From Streptomyces fildesensis (lineage in GTDB: Bacteria; Actinomycetota; Actinomycetes; Streptomycetales; Streptomycetaceae), in contig NZ_JAAIKO010000005.1 of the NCBI RefSeq assembly GCF_016107395.1, positions 124,001 through 188,000 on the forward strand: DNA of 64,000 nucleotides. Direction: 5' to 3'. Under the pieces are notes generated by a model. The model searched no databases. It worked only from the letters and a program-made list of their open reading frames with translations, and was not told where the DNA came from. The stretch's first letter is position 1. The number at the start of each line of letters is the position of its first letter. Made by a program: the position numbers and the translations under genes. Positions 16,787 to 26,187 of this stretch are shown here, piece by piece.

Positions 16787-18045
16787 GCACGCTGCCCGCC
16801 GAGACACGGACCTGGCTGGCCGGTCCCGACCTCCACCGGCTGTGGAACGGCACGCGCAAACGCCTGGAGAGCAACGGCCTCCAGGCAATCGGATCGCTGA
16901 AGGTAACCAACCTCAACGCACAGGAACGGACCGCTCTGTCCCAACTCCTCGGCAGGACGCTCACGAGCACCACGGTCACCGTGCGGCTCGACGAGCTGGA
17001 CGCACGTCTGCGGGCTTCGGCCGCCGGCACCGGACTGGTGGATACCCTCCAAGCACTCGGACCGGCCCTCACTGATCGCCGGGCCGTCCGGTCGGCGGCC
17101 GAAACCCGGCGAGAACACATGTGGTCCTCGGTCTCCACTTCCTTGGACGCGTCCGCTCTCGGCGGCGAGGACTGGGCACAGCAGTGGTACGACGGGCTCC
17201 GCCGATCAGGCGTGCCCGGAGGCGTGGCTCCTGAGGCCGCGGTAGCCACCCTCCACCAGGCCGTACAGATCCTCGCTCTGCTACTGGGACCGGCGAGAGC
17301 GGGGGTCCGTGGCCGAGGTGAGATCGCCGCGGAAGCAACCGGGTCCGCGCATGGACTGGACGACGGCACCTGGCTGGCGCGGCTCGTCCAGCGAGGCATC
17401 GCCCTCGCCCATGGCGCCGAGCTGCCCGACAATGCGGCCGGACGCCGCGCCCTGTGGCGGCTGGCCGGTGTCACCCCGGACGAGGTTTCCAGCACTGTCC
17501 TCGCCTACGGTCTGCGCCCCGAGGGCGACAGTTGGCGCGAACGGGCCTTGCGAGAACGGACCGAGAACTACGCCGAAACGCACCTCACCTTGCGTGACCT
17601 GCACGTCCTGCGGCTGACCATGGCGCCCGGCACGCTCATCCGTATCTGCGAGAACCCCCGCGTGGTGGAAGCCGCGGCGGACGCCGCCTGCACACAACCG
17701 CTCGTCTGCACGTCAGGCAGCGCCTCCACCGCGACCCTCACCCTCCTCGACGCCCTCGCCGCCACCGGCTGCCGTTTCGCCTATCACGGCGACTTCGACT
17801 GGCCGGGCATCGCCTTGGCCAACCGGATCACCCGCCGCTACGACGCGGACCCATGGCGTCTGCACGCCGAGGACTACGAACGCCTCGCCGCCCGCACCCA
17901 GGCCCAGGGTGTCCCCCGGCTTCCGCTGTCAGGCCATCCGGTCGATGCCGACTGGGACGCCGACCTCGCGCCCACCATGGAAGGACTGAGCATCGCCCTC
18001 CACGAGGAGGCCACCCTCGACCAACTGGTGGAGGACCTGAGCTGA
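16783..18045 (+). CDS. jetD: Wadjet type II JetD, Toprim-like nuclease (DUF2399/TIGR02679)
   Basis: 420 residues from ATG 16783, overlapping the jetC stop by 4 bases; the longer frame from 16669 would overlap jetC heavily. N-terminal DUF3323-like helical part (LPAETRTWLAGPDLHRLW...) and a C-terminal DUF2399 domain with YHGDFDWPGIALANRI, whose DxD is the metal-binding Toprim signature shared with topoisomerase VI A. The segment VVEAAADAACTQPLVCTSG precedes it as in the family. JetD cuts the trapped plasmid DNA once JetABC has extruded it. Last gene of the operon; it stops 76 bases before yjbQ-repeat copy B. Confidence 0.92.
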   Translation: MSTLPAETRTWLAGPDLHRLWNGTRKRLESNGLQAIGSLKVTNLNAQERTALSQLLGRTLTSTTVTVRLDELDARLRASAAGTGLVDTLQALGPALTDRRAVRSAAETRREHMWSSVSTSLDASALGGEDWAQQWYDGLRRSGVPGGVAPEAAVATLHQAVQILALLLGPARAGVRGRGEIAAEATGSAHGLDDGTWLARLVQRGIALAHGAELPDNAAGRRALWRLAGVTPDEVSSTVLAYGLRPEGDSWRERALRERTENYAETHLTLRDLHVLRLTMAPGTLIRICENPRVVEAAADAACTQPLVCTSGSASTATLTLLDALAATGCRFAYHGDFDWPGIALANRITRRYDADPWRLHAEDYERLAARTQAQGVPRLPLSGHPVDADWDADLAPTMEGLSIALHEEATLDQLVEDLS

Positions 18046-18120
18046 GCCCGCACGCGCCCGCCCACACCAGCCATTTGGTGCGGCCGGACTTCGGCTCTAC
18101 AGTCTCGTCCGGTCATCGCC

Positions 18121-18216
18121 CTACCCGAGGAAACTCAGCCGCACCCGCCGATTCACATTGTCCTTGTTGGTGTCCGCCCACCTCCATTCAGACAACCGCC
18201 AAGTCATCCGAGCGCG
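18121..18216 (-). repeat. Copy B of yjbQ 3'-end repeat (internal island boundary)
   Basis: On the minus strand this encodes WRWADTNKDNVNRRVRLSFLG followed by a stop (18121-18123), a diverged yjbQ C-terminus. Bases 18129-18175 match intact yjbQ at 34 of 47 positions. The upstream flank resembles copy A rather than yjbQ itself. It lies between jetD and the STAND-WD40 gene (gap 18046-18349, otherwise nothing seen), in the same orientation as the other two copies. Confidence 0.65.
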
Positions 18217-18349
18217 GGAGCTCCGAGCAGCCGCCGTACTCGGCCCTGAACCGGGCGTGCGCGCCGAACCCCGCGCACCACGGCCTTGACGCTGCTCCCC
18301 GCCATCGGCGGGATCCTCGCCCTGCGCCAACTGCGGCCGATGGGCGGGG

Positions 18350-21300
18350 TCAGCGCGATGTGACGCCGCTGACGCGGTCGCAGGTTGGCCGGTACGGAAG
18401 GGACGGAAGGTATGCCGCCCATTCATCCCGGCTCAGGCCGCGTTCGACCACGGTGCAGACGCGGGTCATGGCCGCGCCGGGATCAAGGGTCCACCGGATG
18501 ATCCTGCCGTCCTGGCCGCCGGAGACGAGGGCGCCGTCGGCGGTGAAGGCCAGGCCGCGGACTGTGCCGGTGTGGCCGGTGAGGGTGACGATGCGGCGGC
18601 CGGTGGCAACCTCCCATGTCACTACGGTGTGGTCATCGCCGGCCGAGGCGAGGGTGCGGCCGTCCGGGCTGAAGGCGAGGACCTGGATGGGTGCGCTGTG
18701 CCCGCTCAGCACCGCGATCTGACGGTGGGTCACCGTGTCCCACAGTTTGATCGTACGGCTGTCGCCGGCGGTGGCGAGGGTCGTGCCGTCCGGGCTGACC
18801 GCCAGGTCCTGCACCACGCCTTGGTGGGTGTCGAACCGGTCTGCCTGGACGCCGGTCGCGAGGTCGATAACGTTGACGAATCCCCCGACGCTGGTGGTCA
18901 GCAGGCGGCGCCCATCGGGGCTGAACGCCAATGCCGTGGCCAGACGCGCGCTCTTGGGCGGCACCGGAACCGGCGACGCCGGGTGACTCATGTCCCACAG
19001 ATAGGGACCGAGCGTGGCCGCGGCGAGGTAGCGGCCGCCGGGGCCGAAGGCCACATCGGTCGAGGCGCCGACCGCGGGGATCTGGACGGGCCGGCCGACG
19101 GGCTGCCGGGTGGTGGTGTCCCAGATCGTCAGGGTGCGATTGCGGGACACCGCGGCGAGCAGGTGACCGTCCGGGCTGAAGGCGACCGCCTGCACGCCGT
19201 TGGGCTGATCTCCCAACACGCCGACCGGTTTCCCGGCGCCGTCCCACAGTCGCACGGATCCGTCGCTGCCCGCCGAGGCGATCGTGCGTCCGTCCGGGCT
19301 GACCTCGACATCGTTGACCTGTGCGTCGAACCCGCCGAACGGCTTGTTGCGGAGGTCGTGCAGCACGATGCCGCCGTCCCAGCCGGCGGAGGCGAGGATC
19401 GACCCGTCGCGGCTCAGGGCCACCGCCATCGTCTCGACGCGGCCCCGGTCCCGGAAGGCCTGCGGGGGCTCGACACCCCGCAGGTCCCGCAGGGTGACGG
19501 TGCCGCTCTCGTCCGCCACCGCGATCTTGTCGTTGACGGGAGCGGAGATCACCCATCCGAACGAACCGTGCAGGGGAAGGGAGGTCGCCGGAGCCGAAAG
19601 GTCGCCATCGAGCCAGAGATACACCCCTCGATCGTCCGCCCCGGCCGCCAAGCGGTGCCCTGACGGCTCGAACGCCACCGAGTCGACATGATCGGCGCCG
19701 CGCAGGGTGGTGCCCGCTGCGGTGGCCGTGTTCCAGACGATGGGACTTTCCTGCGCGGCCGCCGATACGAGGTACTGACGGTCGGAACTGAACGCCAGGG
19801 ACAGCACGGTGTGCTGGTGGCTCCGCAGTGTTGCGGACGGCGCACCGGATGGGTGAGTGAGGTCGTACAGGGCGATGCCGCCGGTGTCGGTGCCGGCGGC
19901 GATCGTCGCGCCGTCGGAGCTGAAGGCCATGGCCGCGGCGGGGTGGTCGATGGCCAGCCGGCGCACCTGGCGGTGGGTGTGGGTGTCCCAGACGGTGACG
20001 GAGCCGGACGTCCCGGCGATCGCCAGGGAGGCGAGCTGGTTCCCGTCCCCGCTGAAGGCCACGGCCATCACGCGTCCGGCGTGCCCGTCGAGCGTGGCGA
20101 TCAGGGCGCCCCGCACCGGGTCCCACAGGCCGACCGTCCCGTCGACGGCCGCGGAGGCCAGCACCGAGTGATCCGGGCTGAACGCCAGCGCGTAGACGGC
20201 CGGACCACCGGCGTTGAGGACGACCGGTCTGGGTGCCGCGGCGGCGCTGAGCAGGCCGCCGCCGGTTTCGGTGTCCGGGTGCAAGCGGTATGCCTCCACC
20301 GCCAGCCGGCCGGCCAGCGCCGGATCGGTGGCGAGCAGATTCCTGGCCCGCAGCGAGAGCTGATCGGCGAACGTGACCTGCTGCTGACGGCGGGCGTCCG
20401 TGCGCTGGCTCATGGCGACGAAACCGCTGACCATGGCCAGTGTCATGAGCAGGGCCATGCCCATGACGAGACGCTTGAGCAGGCGGGTGCGGCGCCGGGC
20501 GCTGGCGTGTTCCGCGTGTTCCGCGGCGTTGCCCGCCGCGAGGAAGGCATCCTCCAACTCGTTCAGGTTCCCGGGATGCTCCTGGACCCAGGCGCGGGCG
20601 GCCGCCAGCCGGCCCCCGCGGTACAACGCCCCGGCATCACGGTCCGACGACTGCCAGCCGTGGGCGGCCTCGGTGAGCCCGCGGTGGACGAGCAGGCTCG
20701 CCCGGTCGTCGGTGAGCCAGCGGTGCAGCCGGGGCCAGGCCCGGATCAGCGCCTCGTGGGCCACCTCCACCGTGCCGTCCCCCAGCACGACCAGCCGGGC
20801 CCCGGCCAGCCGGTCCAGTACCTCGGCGACCACCGGCGCATCCGCGACGCCGTCGAGTTCGGTGCGGACGATGGGCCGCCGGGTGTCCTCGGTGCCGTCC
20901 CCCAGCGCGGTGAGCCGCAGGAAGATCTTGCGGGCGATCTGCTGCTGCTCCGGGCTGAGCCCGTCGTGAACCCGCTCGGCGGTCTGGGCGATCGCTCCGC
21001 GCACACCACCGCTGGCGTGGTACCCCGCCAGGGTGAGGGAGTTCACTGATCGCCGCCGCCACGTCTCCAGCAGGGCATGCGAGACGAGCGGCAACGCGCC
21101 CGGCTCCCCGGCGGCGTCGGCGAGCACCGTCGCCAGCAGTTCCGGTTCGACCCGTAGCCCGGCATGAGCGGCAGGCCCGACGATGATCTCCCGCAGGTCG
21201 GTGGCCGATACCGGGCCGACCAGCAGCTGCGCCTGGTCTCCCAGTGCCTCGGCCAGGCCGGGATGCTGGGTGAGGTGCGCCAGGAAGTCCGCGCGCACGC

Positions 21301-22165
21301 CGAGCACCACCGTGGTGCGGCGTCCGGGGCCGTGGGCCGCGTCCAGCAGCGCCTCGATGAACCGTGCGCGTTCGCCCTCGCCGGTGCACAGCGTGAACAC
21401 CTCTTCGAACTGGTCGACCACTAGCAGCGCCCGGCACTCCTCCGGATCGGTGGCCATGGCGCCGCGGATCGCGAGGTCCAAAGCGGCCGGATCCTGCGAC
21501 AGATCCTCGTACATCCGGTGCACATCGGCGCCGGACAACTTCGCGAGCTGGTCGGACAATTCCTCGATCGGATGGGCGGTCGGCGTCATCAGCAGGATCC
21601 GCCAGCGCCCTGCCGCCTCCGGATGCGCGGCGATCGAACCGAGCAGCCCGGCCCGCAACAGCGAGGACTTCCCGCTGCCGGACGCCCCGAACAGCGCGAC
21701 GAACGACAACTGCTCGACCCGGCCCACCAAACGCTCGACCAGCTGCGAGCGGCCGAAGAACCGTGCCGCCTCCTCTGCCTGAAATGCCGTCAGCCCCTGA
21801 TAGGGGCAGGCCTCCCGCTCACCCGCGCCTGCCTCGTCGTCGTGTCCGGACTCCTTGGTACCGGCCGCCGCACGAGCCTTCGCAGCCGCCGACCATCGCG
21901 CCCGCCACTCGTCACGGTCACCGCCGCACGCTTCGGCGTAGGCCAACACCACCTCCAGCGAAGCGAGCCGCTCGCCCCTGGCGGCATCCGCCAGCGTGCT
22001 CGCCGAGAAGTGGACCCGCTTGGCCAACAGGCGATATCCCGGGTTCCCGGCCCCCTGCCGCAGCTGCCGCAGCTGCCAGGCCAGCGCTTGAACCTCGCCG
22101 GCCTCCGGATCCACCGGTTTCTCCAGACGACCCACCACAACCCCCCAACGGCCGTGAACGCGCAC
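18350..22165 (-). CDS. HTH - STAND NTPase - transmembrane - WD40 protein
   Basis: 1271 residues. An XRE-like HTH (about 28-100: LAWQLRQLRQGAGNPGYRLLAKRVHFSAS region) is followed by an nSTAND1 NTPase with Walker A GASGSGKSS near 159-167 and Walker B LLVVDQFEEVF near 245. A single hydrophobic segment (LVMGMALLMTLAMVSGFVAM, about 563-582) precedes roughly 14 WD40 blades with repeated AFSPDG and LWD motifs to the C-terminus. The family senses a ligand through the propeller and oligomerises on the NTPase. Actinomycete members are mostly uncharacterised; some STAND proteins with other sensors are antiphage. Its place next to Wadjet makes defence plausible but unproven. GTG 22165 was taken as start; a few residues are uncertain. 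Confidence 0.85.
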   Translation of the reverse strand: MRVHGRWGVVVGRLEKPVDPEAGEVQALAWQLRQLRQGAGNPGYRLLAKRVHFSASTLADAARGERLASLEVVLAYAEACGGDRDEWRARWSAAAKARAAAGTKESGHDDEAGAGEREACPYQGLTAFQAEEAARFFGRSQLVERLVGRVEQLSFVALFGASGSGKSSLLRAGLLGSIAAHPEAAGRWRILLMTPTAHPIEELSDQLAKLSGADVHRMYEDLSQDPAALDLAIRGAMATDPEECRALLVVDQFEEVFTLCTGEGERARFIEALLDAAHGPGRRTTVVLGVRADFLAHLTQHPGLAEALGDQAQLLVGPVSATDLREIIVGPAAHAGLRVEPELLATVLADAAGEPGALPLVSHALLETWRRRSVNSLTLAGYHASGGVRGAIAQTAERVHDGLSPEQQQIARKIFLRLTALGDGTEDTRRPIVRTELDGVADAPVVAEVLDRLAGARLVVLGDGTVEVAHEALIRAWPRLHRWLTDDRASLLVHRGLTEAAHGWQSSDRDAGALYRGGRLAAARAWVQEHPGNLNELEDAFLAAGNAAEHAEHASARRRTRLLKRLVMGMALLMTLAMVSGFVAMSQRTDARRQQQVTFADQLSLRARNLLATDPALAGRLAVEAYRLHPDTETGGGLLSAAAAPRPVVLNAGGPAVYALAFSPDHSVLASAAVDGTVGLWDPVRGALIATLDGHAGRVMAVAFSGDGNQLASLAIAGTSGSVTVWDTHTHRQVRRLAIDHPAAAMAFSSDGATIAAGTDTGGIALYDLTHPSGAPSATLRSHQHTVLSLAFSSDRQYLVSAAAQESPIVWNTATAAGTTLRGADHVDSVAFEPSGHRLAAGADDRGVYLWLDGDLSAPATSLPLHGSFGWVISAPVNDKIAVADESGTVTLRDLRGVEPPQAFRDRGRVETMAVALSRDGSILASAGWDGGIVLHDLRNKPFGGFDAQVNDVEVSPDGRTIASAGSDGSVRLWDGAGKPVGVLGDQPNGVQAVAFSPDGHLLAAVSRNRTLTIWDTTTRQPVGRPVQIPAVGASTDVAFGPGGRYLAAATLGPYLWDMSHPASPVPVPPKSARLATALAFSPDGRRLLTTSVGGFVNVIDLATGVQADRFDTHQGVVQDLAVSPDGTTLATAGDSRTIKLWDTVTHRQIAVLSGHSAPIQVLAFSPDGRTLASAGDDHTVVTWEVATGRRIVTLTGHTGTVRGLAFTADGALVSGGQDGRIIRWTLDPGAAMTRVCTVVERGLSRDEWAAYLPSLPYRPTCDRVSGVTSR

Positions 22166-22392
22166 CGCGACACGACCACTTCAACGAGCCCCAACGAACC
22201 CCCTGGACATGCTAGAGCCCCCGGATCATGACGGCCTTCCCCCGCCAGAACGCGCCTGCTTTGTCCGGCGTTGTTTGTCCGACGCCCCCGCACCTGTCGC
22301 ACAAACCCCAGGCGAGCGAGGTTGTGGCACATACGACAAGGGCGAAGCACGAAGGCCCAGCCCGGTCCGCCACACGTCACACGGGAGTGAAC

Positions 22393-23076
22393 ATGCTTCG
22401 ACGCAACAAGCAAGGCCGCGCACGAGGTCGCGCCACCATGATGGGCCTGGTGCTGTTCAGCGCGCTGGCCGCCGTCCTCGCACCGGCCTCACCCGCCCTG
22501 GCCGACCCACCAGGCGGAGGCCTTCCCGGCACCGTCTTCATCGGTCGTTCCTGGTACCCGCAGGAGAACGGCAACTTCTGCGCCCCCGCCTCGGTCCAGA
22601 TGGCGTTGCAGTCCCGGCTCGGCTACACGCCGCACAGCCAGACGACGTACGCCAATCACATGGGGACCGACGGCGACGGCACGGACAGCGCCCAGGAGGT
22701 GGCAACCGAACTCAACAATTCCGGAAACACCCGGTGGTACGAGTTCAAGACCATCGACTGGAACCCGACGCAGGCACAGCGGAACCTCTTCAAGTACGAC
22801 GTGATGTTCGACATCGACCGGGGCTACCCCATGGTGGTGAACCTGTGGATCCCGGCCGGCTACACCGGGGCGCCGCCGAACTATCCCAACCAGAACCGGA
22901 CGATCTTCCACTACGTGACGGTCGTCGGGTACGCCAACAACGGGGACACGGTCTACGTCTACGACCCGGCCGCGGAAGGCGCCGGTGGGTCCAGCTGGGG
23001 CAACGTACCCCGGCAGTGGACCATGTCGACCTACGACCTGGAGACCCTCATCGGCGGTAAGGGCTACGCCGCCTGA
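22393..23076 (+). CDS. Secreted C39-like (papain-fold) peptidase domain protein
   Basis: 227 residues from ATG 22393, with GGGAG 7 bases upstream. A twin-arginine-poor but basic signal peptide (RRNKQGRARGRATMMGLVLFSALAAVLAPASPALA) ends near residue 38. The mature part holds a Cys in NFCAPASVQMAL, a His in IFHYVTVVGY and an Asp in VYVYDP, in the order expected for a C39-type Cys/His/Asp triad. Probably an extracellular cysteine peptidase or peptidase-like enzyme; no transporter partner is encoded with it. It leads a run of four exported proteins on the same strand. The 22166-22392 stretch upstream is a divergent promoter region with no gene seen. Confidence 0.8.
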   Translation: MLRRNKQGRARGRATMMGLVLFSALAAVLAPASPALADPPGGGLPGTVFIGRSWYPQENGNFCAPASVQMALQSRLGYTPHSQTTYANHMGTDGDGTDSAQEVATELNNSGNTRWYEFKTIDWNPTQAQRNLFKYDVMFDIDRGYPMVVNLWIPAGYTGAPPNYPNQNRTIFHYVTVVGYANNGDTVYVYDPAAEGAGGSSWGNVPRQWTMSTYDLETLIGGKGYAA

Positions 23077-23188
23077 CGGTGCACCACCGGAAGCAGCGCC
23101 GGTGCGCCCAGTACGCGACCTTCCGTTCGGCGTGTCGGGCGTCACTGAGCCGCTTCCCCTCACATCGATCTCCAGGAGAGGAACGCCC

Positions 23189-23635
23189 ATGAAACTGACG
23201 CGTCTTGCCGCATGCGGCGCCACCATGCTGGCCCTCGTGGCGGCGTGTGTCGGGACAGTCACCCCGGCCGGTGCAACGTCGGGCAGTTGCACCGCCCGCT
23301 ACGAGCCGAAGACGTATCCGTCGGGATACGTGGTCGACACCGTCTACTACTGCGACAGCTGGCAGAAAGCCCCGGTCTACGGCCGGACCCTCATCACGCA
23401 GCACAGCTGGATGTATGCCGGTAGCAATTGGTACACCTGCCAGCGCCAGGACATCGGGCATCAGAACCCGGTCACCTACAACGCCGACGGATCGGCGAAC
23501 CGGAACGACTGGTGGCTGTTCACCCTCGCCGACGAAAGCGTCGACGACGGCCCCGGCTACTGGGGTTATCTGCCGGCGACCTACCTCGTCCAGGGCGGCA
23601 ACTGGCAGCGGGTACCCGGCGTGCCGGACTGCTGA
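23189..23635 (+). CDS. Small secreted protein with one SH3-like module
   Basis: 148 residues with AGGAG-type ribosome site 9 bases before ATG 23189. Signal peptide with a lipobox-like LVAAC and an ATS cleavage region; the mature protein is Tyr/Trp/Cys-rich. Segments VDTVYYCDSWQKAPVYG, NWYTCQRQ, WWLFTLADE and WGYLPATYL line up with each of the two tandem modules of the next gene, suggesting one bacterial SH3-like domain with disulfides. Function unknown; SH3-like modules often bind cell-wall peptides. Not recognised as a named family. Confidence 0.75.
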   Translation: MKLTRLAACGATMLALVAACVGTVTPAGATSGSCTARYEPKTYPSGYVVDTVYYCDSWQKAPVYGRTLITQHSWMYAGSNWYTCQRQDIGHQNPVTYNADGSANRNDWWLFTLADESVDDGPGYWGYLPATYLVQGGNWQRVPGVPDC

Positions 23636-23714
23636 GCGGCGGCCGGCGACCTCTTGGACCGCCCACCCCATCGCACCCGTCACCCTGTGGTGCGCAATTT
23701 CACGAAGGGATGCC

Positions 23715-25463
23715 ATGAAACGCTTCTTGCGGCTTCTGCTGGCCCTGGTGATGCTGACAGCGGGTCTGCTCGCCGGCGCGGCGCCGGCCTCGGCGGCATC
23801 GTGTTCGCAGCGCTCGGAGAGCCATACCGACCCCAACACCGGGCAGTCGTGGGACAGTGTGTCGTACTGCGGGAACGACAGCGGCGCACCTCTGTACGCC
23901 GGCGCCAACAACAGCACACTCGTCGGCTGGATGGACAGCACCAACAGCTGGTTCTCGTGCTACCGGCACGGGCAGCAGCACGCCGGCGGCAACGACGTCT
24001 GGTACTACACCCAGGGCGACCGGAGCGCGTCCGGGTGGCAGGGCCGCCAGGCCTGGGGCTTCATGCCGGCGGTCAACCTGTGGACCAGTACGGACCCATC
24101 TCCCGGGGTGCCCGCGTGCGCTCCTGACATGTGGCAGTCCAACGAGTCGCAGACCGACTACGCGGGACAGTACTGGCCCGCGGACTGGTACTCGCACAGC
24201 CGCGCCGGCGCCGCCCTGTACGCCGGGCCCGATGCGAGCACGACGGTCGGCTACATGGACTCCACGACCAGTTGGTTCGTCTGCTACGCCCACGGCGCGC
24301 AGCACGCCGGCGGCAACGACGTCTGGTACTACACCCAGGGCGACCGGGTCGTCGGGGGGCAGGGATCGCGCCGGGCCTGGGGCTATATGCCCGCGGTCGA
24401 CGTCTCGACCCGCCAGGACCCCTACGACAGCATCCCGGCGTGCTCCGGCGGATCCACACCCCCCGGCGGGACGATCCCCGTCGGAGACACCACGACGACC
24501 ACTCCCCCGAAACCTGCCACCGACCGGAGCTTCTACGTCCAGAGCATGGACAACGCCATGGCGGACGGCTTCGGCTGCACCCAGGCCAACCTTGACGTCG
24601 CCAACAGCGTCAACTACGTCAAAAGCAGCTACGTCATCTTCGCGTTCGGCGGTCAGACCTCCAATGGCTCCGGCACGCAGCTTCCCGGTCTGAGCACCAT
24701 CGTCAGCAACAGCGCCATCGAGAGCTACGTCGAGGCGTACGCGACCGGCTACCACCGGTGCGTGCGGCCGGTGTTCCCGGACCACGGGACCCACTACCCG
24801 TTCGTGAACATCGGGATCGGCACCAACAACGACATCACGGTGACCGCGGCCACCGGCCGGGCCTGGGCCGGAGTGGTCAACGACGTGGACAACTGGCTCC
24901 GGGCCCGGTCCGGAGATATCGGCAGCACGGCGCAGGTCGACGGCGCCAATGACATGGAACCAGGGTTCAGCGGTTCTATCGCCGCCACCCGGGCCTGGGT
25001 CCAGGCCTTCCACGACAGCACGTACCGCCTGCTGACGAACTTCGGTTCCGCCGACGGATGTCCGGTCTCGATGTCGACCGACACCAGGGTGAACCATGCC
25101 TGCAACAACGGCTGGAGCATGGAGGACATCTACTGGATCAGCCAGGGTGTCGGCCGGGCGAGCGCGGAGCCGGAGATCTACAACAGCGACCAGCCGAAGC
25201 AGTGGGCGCTGATATCCCGCTACGGCGCGACAGCACACGCCAGCGGCTGCCCCTACGTCAGCGGCTGCGGCATCCCGTACATCGGCGTCTGGGACCACCA
25301 CGCGACCGGCGACGGAACCAACACCGCGACCACGGCCTGGAATCTGATGTGGCAATACCTGGGCCAGGATTCGCGCACGGCCATGGTTCCGGCGTTCTCG
25401 ATGGAAATCTGCTACACGTCCCAGGTCACCGGAGCCAGAAGCCCATCCTGCCAATGGTCATAA
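23715..25463 (+). CDS. Secreted protein: two tandem SH3-like modules plus unrecognised C-terminal domain
   Basis: 582 residues from ATG 23715 (GAAGGGA upstream). A signal peptide ends at ASA near 28. Residues about 30-130 and 131-235 are two clear repeats, each with LYAG, T(L/T)VG(W/Y)MDST, HAGGNDVWYYTQGDR and WG(F/Y)MPAV. A Thr/Pro linker (about 240-265) joins a C-terminal domain of about 310 residues with DGANDMEPGFSG, EPEIYNSD and paired Cys. That domain could be a TIM-barrel glycosidase-like or surface-binding fold, but I do not recognise it and see no certain active site. The two-module plus catalytic-domain layout resembles exported wall-active enzymes. Codon use matches the neighbours. 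Confidence 0.75.
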   Translation: MKRFLRLLLALVMLTAGLLAGAAPASAASCSQRSESHTDPNTGQSWDSVSYCGNDSGAPLYAGANNSTLVGWMDSTNSWFSCYRHGQQHAGGNDVWYYTQGDRSASGWQGRQAWGFMPAVNLWTSTDPSPGVPACAPDMWQSNESQTDYAGQYWPADWYSHSRAGAALYAGPDASTTVGYMDSTTSWFVCYAHGAQHAGGNDVWYYTQGDRVVGGQGSRRAWGYMPAVDVSTRQDPYDSIPACSGGSTPPGGTIPVGDTTTTTPPKPATDRSFYVQSMDNAMADGFGCTQANLDVANSVNYVKSSYVIFAFGGQTSNGSGTQLPGLSTIVSNSAIESYVEAYATGYHRCVRPVFPDHGTHYPFVNIGIGTNNDITVTAATGRAWAGVVNDVDNWLRARSGDIGSTAQVDGANDMEPGFSGSIAATRAWVQAFHDSTYRLLTNFGSADGCPVSMSTDTRVNHACNNGWSMEDIYWISQGVGRASAEPEIYNSDQPKQWALISRYGATAHASGCPYVSGCGIPYIGVWDHHATGDGTNTATTAWNLMWQYLGQDSRTAMVPAFSMEICYTSQVTGARSPSCQWS

Positions 25464-25496
25464 CGCACGGACAATCCAACTGAAAGGACACCAGAC

Positions 25497-25931
25497 ATGA
25501 ACATACGTCAGACACTCACGAAGACATTCACTGTCGGCGCAGTCGCCGCCATCTCGATGATCGGTCTCACCGGCACGGCCACGGCAGCCGGCTCGGACCA
25601 CCTCGATCGGGGCCAGACCCTCAACGCGGGGGAATCCATCGAGCGGTACACCAGCACCGGCCACGTCTGGCTGGTCATGCAGAGCGACGGCAACCTCGTC
25701 GAGTACGGCGGCCACTTCGGTGCCTGCTGGGCGACCCACACCGAGAACTCGGGTGGCGCCTACGCGTCCTACCAGAACGACGGAAACTTCGTCGTCTACA
25801 CCAGCAGCGGCCGTGCCGTCTGGGCCAGCAACACCGTCGGCTCCGTCCGGGCAACGGGCTCGACCGTCGACATGAACGACGCCGGCCAGTTGTACATCGG
25901 TACCCGGAGGTTCAACGACGGCTGCAGGTGA
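25497..25931 (+). CDS. Secreted GNA/bulb-type mannose-binding lectin
   Basis: 144 residues with GAAAGGA 11 bases before the ATG. Signal peptide to about residue 31 (ATAAG). Two copies of the monocot mannose-binding motif QxDxNxVxY are present: QSDGNLVEY and QNDGNFVVY, plus a third degenerate repeat near the end. The beta-prism II lectin fold is therefore likely. Bacterial homologues include secreted carbohydrate-binding proteins and lectin-like bacteriocins of the LlpA/albidin type, although those usually have two tandem domains. It lies 33 bases after the preceding gene, so the two are probably co-transcribed. Confidence 0.88.
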   Translation: MNIRQTLTKTFTVGAVAAISMIGLTGTATAAGSDHLDRGQTLNAGESIERYTSTGHVWLVMQSDGNLVEYGGHFGACWATHTENSGGAYASYQNDGNFVVYTSSGRAVWASNTVGSVRATGSTVDMNDAGQLYIGTRRFNDGCR

Positions 25932-26022
25932 TCCCACCCGGCAGCCCCTAGCCGTGGTGGTCGGTTCTTGACGGCCTGGCCCACACCGCATTCCACGCTG
26001 CGTGCATCGGCTGTCCGCCCAA

Positions 26023-26051
26023 TGACCTGGGACAGCTGTATGCCCGGGTCA
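26023..26051. terminator. Weak inverted repeat downstream of lectin gene
   Basis: TGACCTGGG (26023-26031) and CCCGGGTCA (26043-26051) pair at 8 of 9 positions. Within the 256-base gap between the lectin and MFS genes this is the only structure noticed; it may end the secreted-protein transcript. Confidence 0.3.
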
Positions 26052-26187
26052 GCTTCTCCGACGGAAGGGGAAGTCCAGGTCGGTGCGGACCAGGAACGTC
26101 GTCGCGCCGATCCGTCCCTGTGGTGAGCGGCCAGGCCGTCCCGCGTCAGTTGTCCAATCACTCAACACCGACCAGGAGGTATGGGGC

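Noticed and set aside
14408..16888. 826-residue antisense open frame opposite jetC
   Set aside because: No recognisable domain; explained by codon bias of jetC, whose motifs are intact.
9604..18045. SbcC/RecN-type DNA repair operon as alternative to Wadjet
   Set aside because: The four-gene order with DUF2397/2398/2399-like partners and 4-base overlaps is specific to type II Wadjet.
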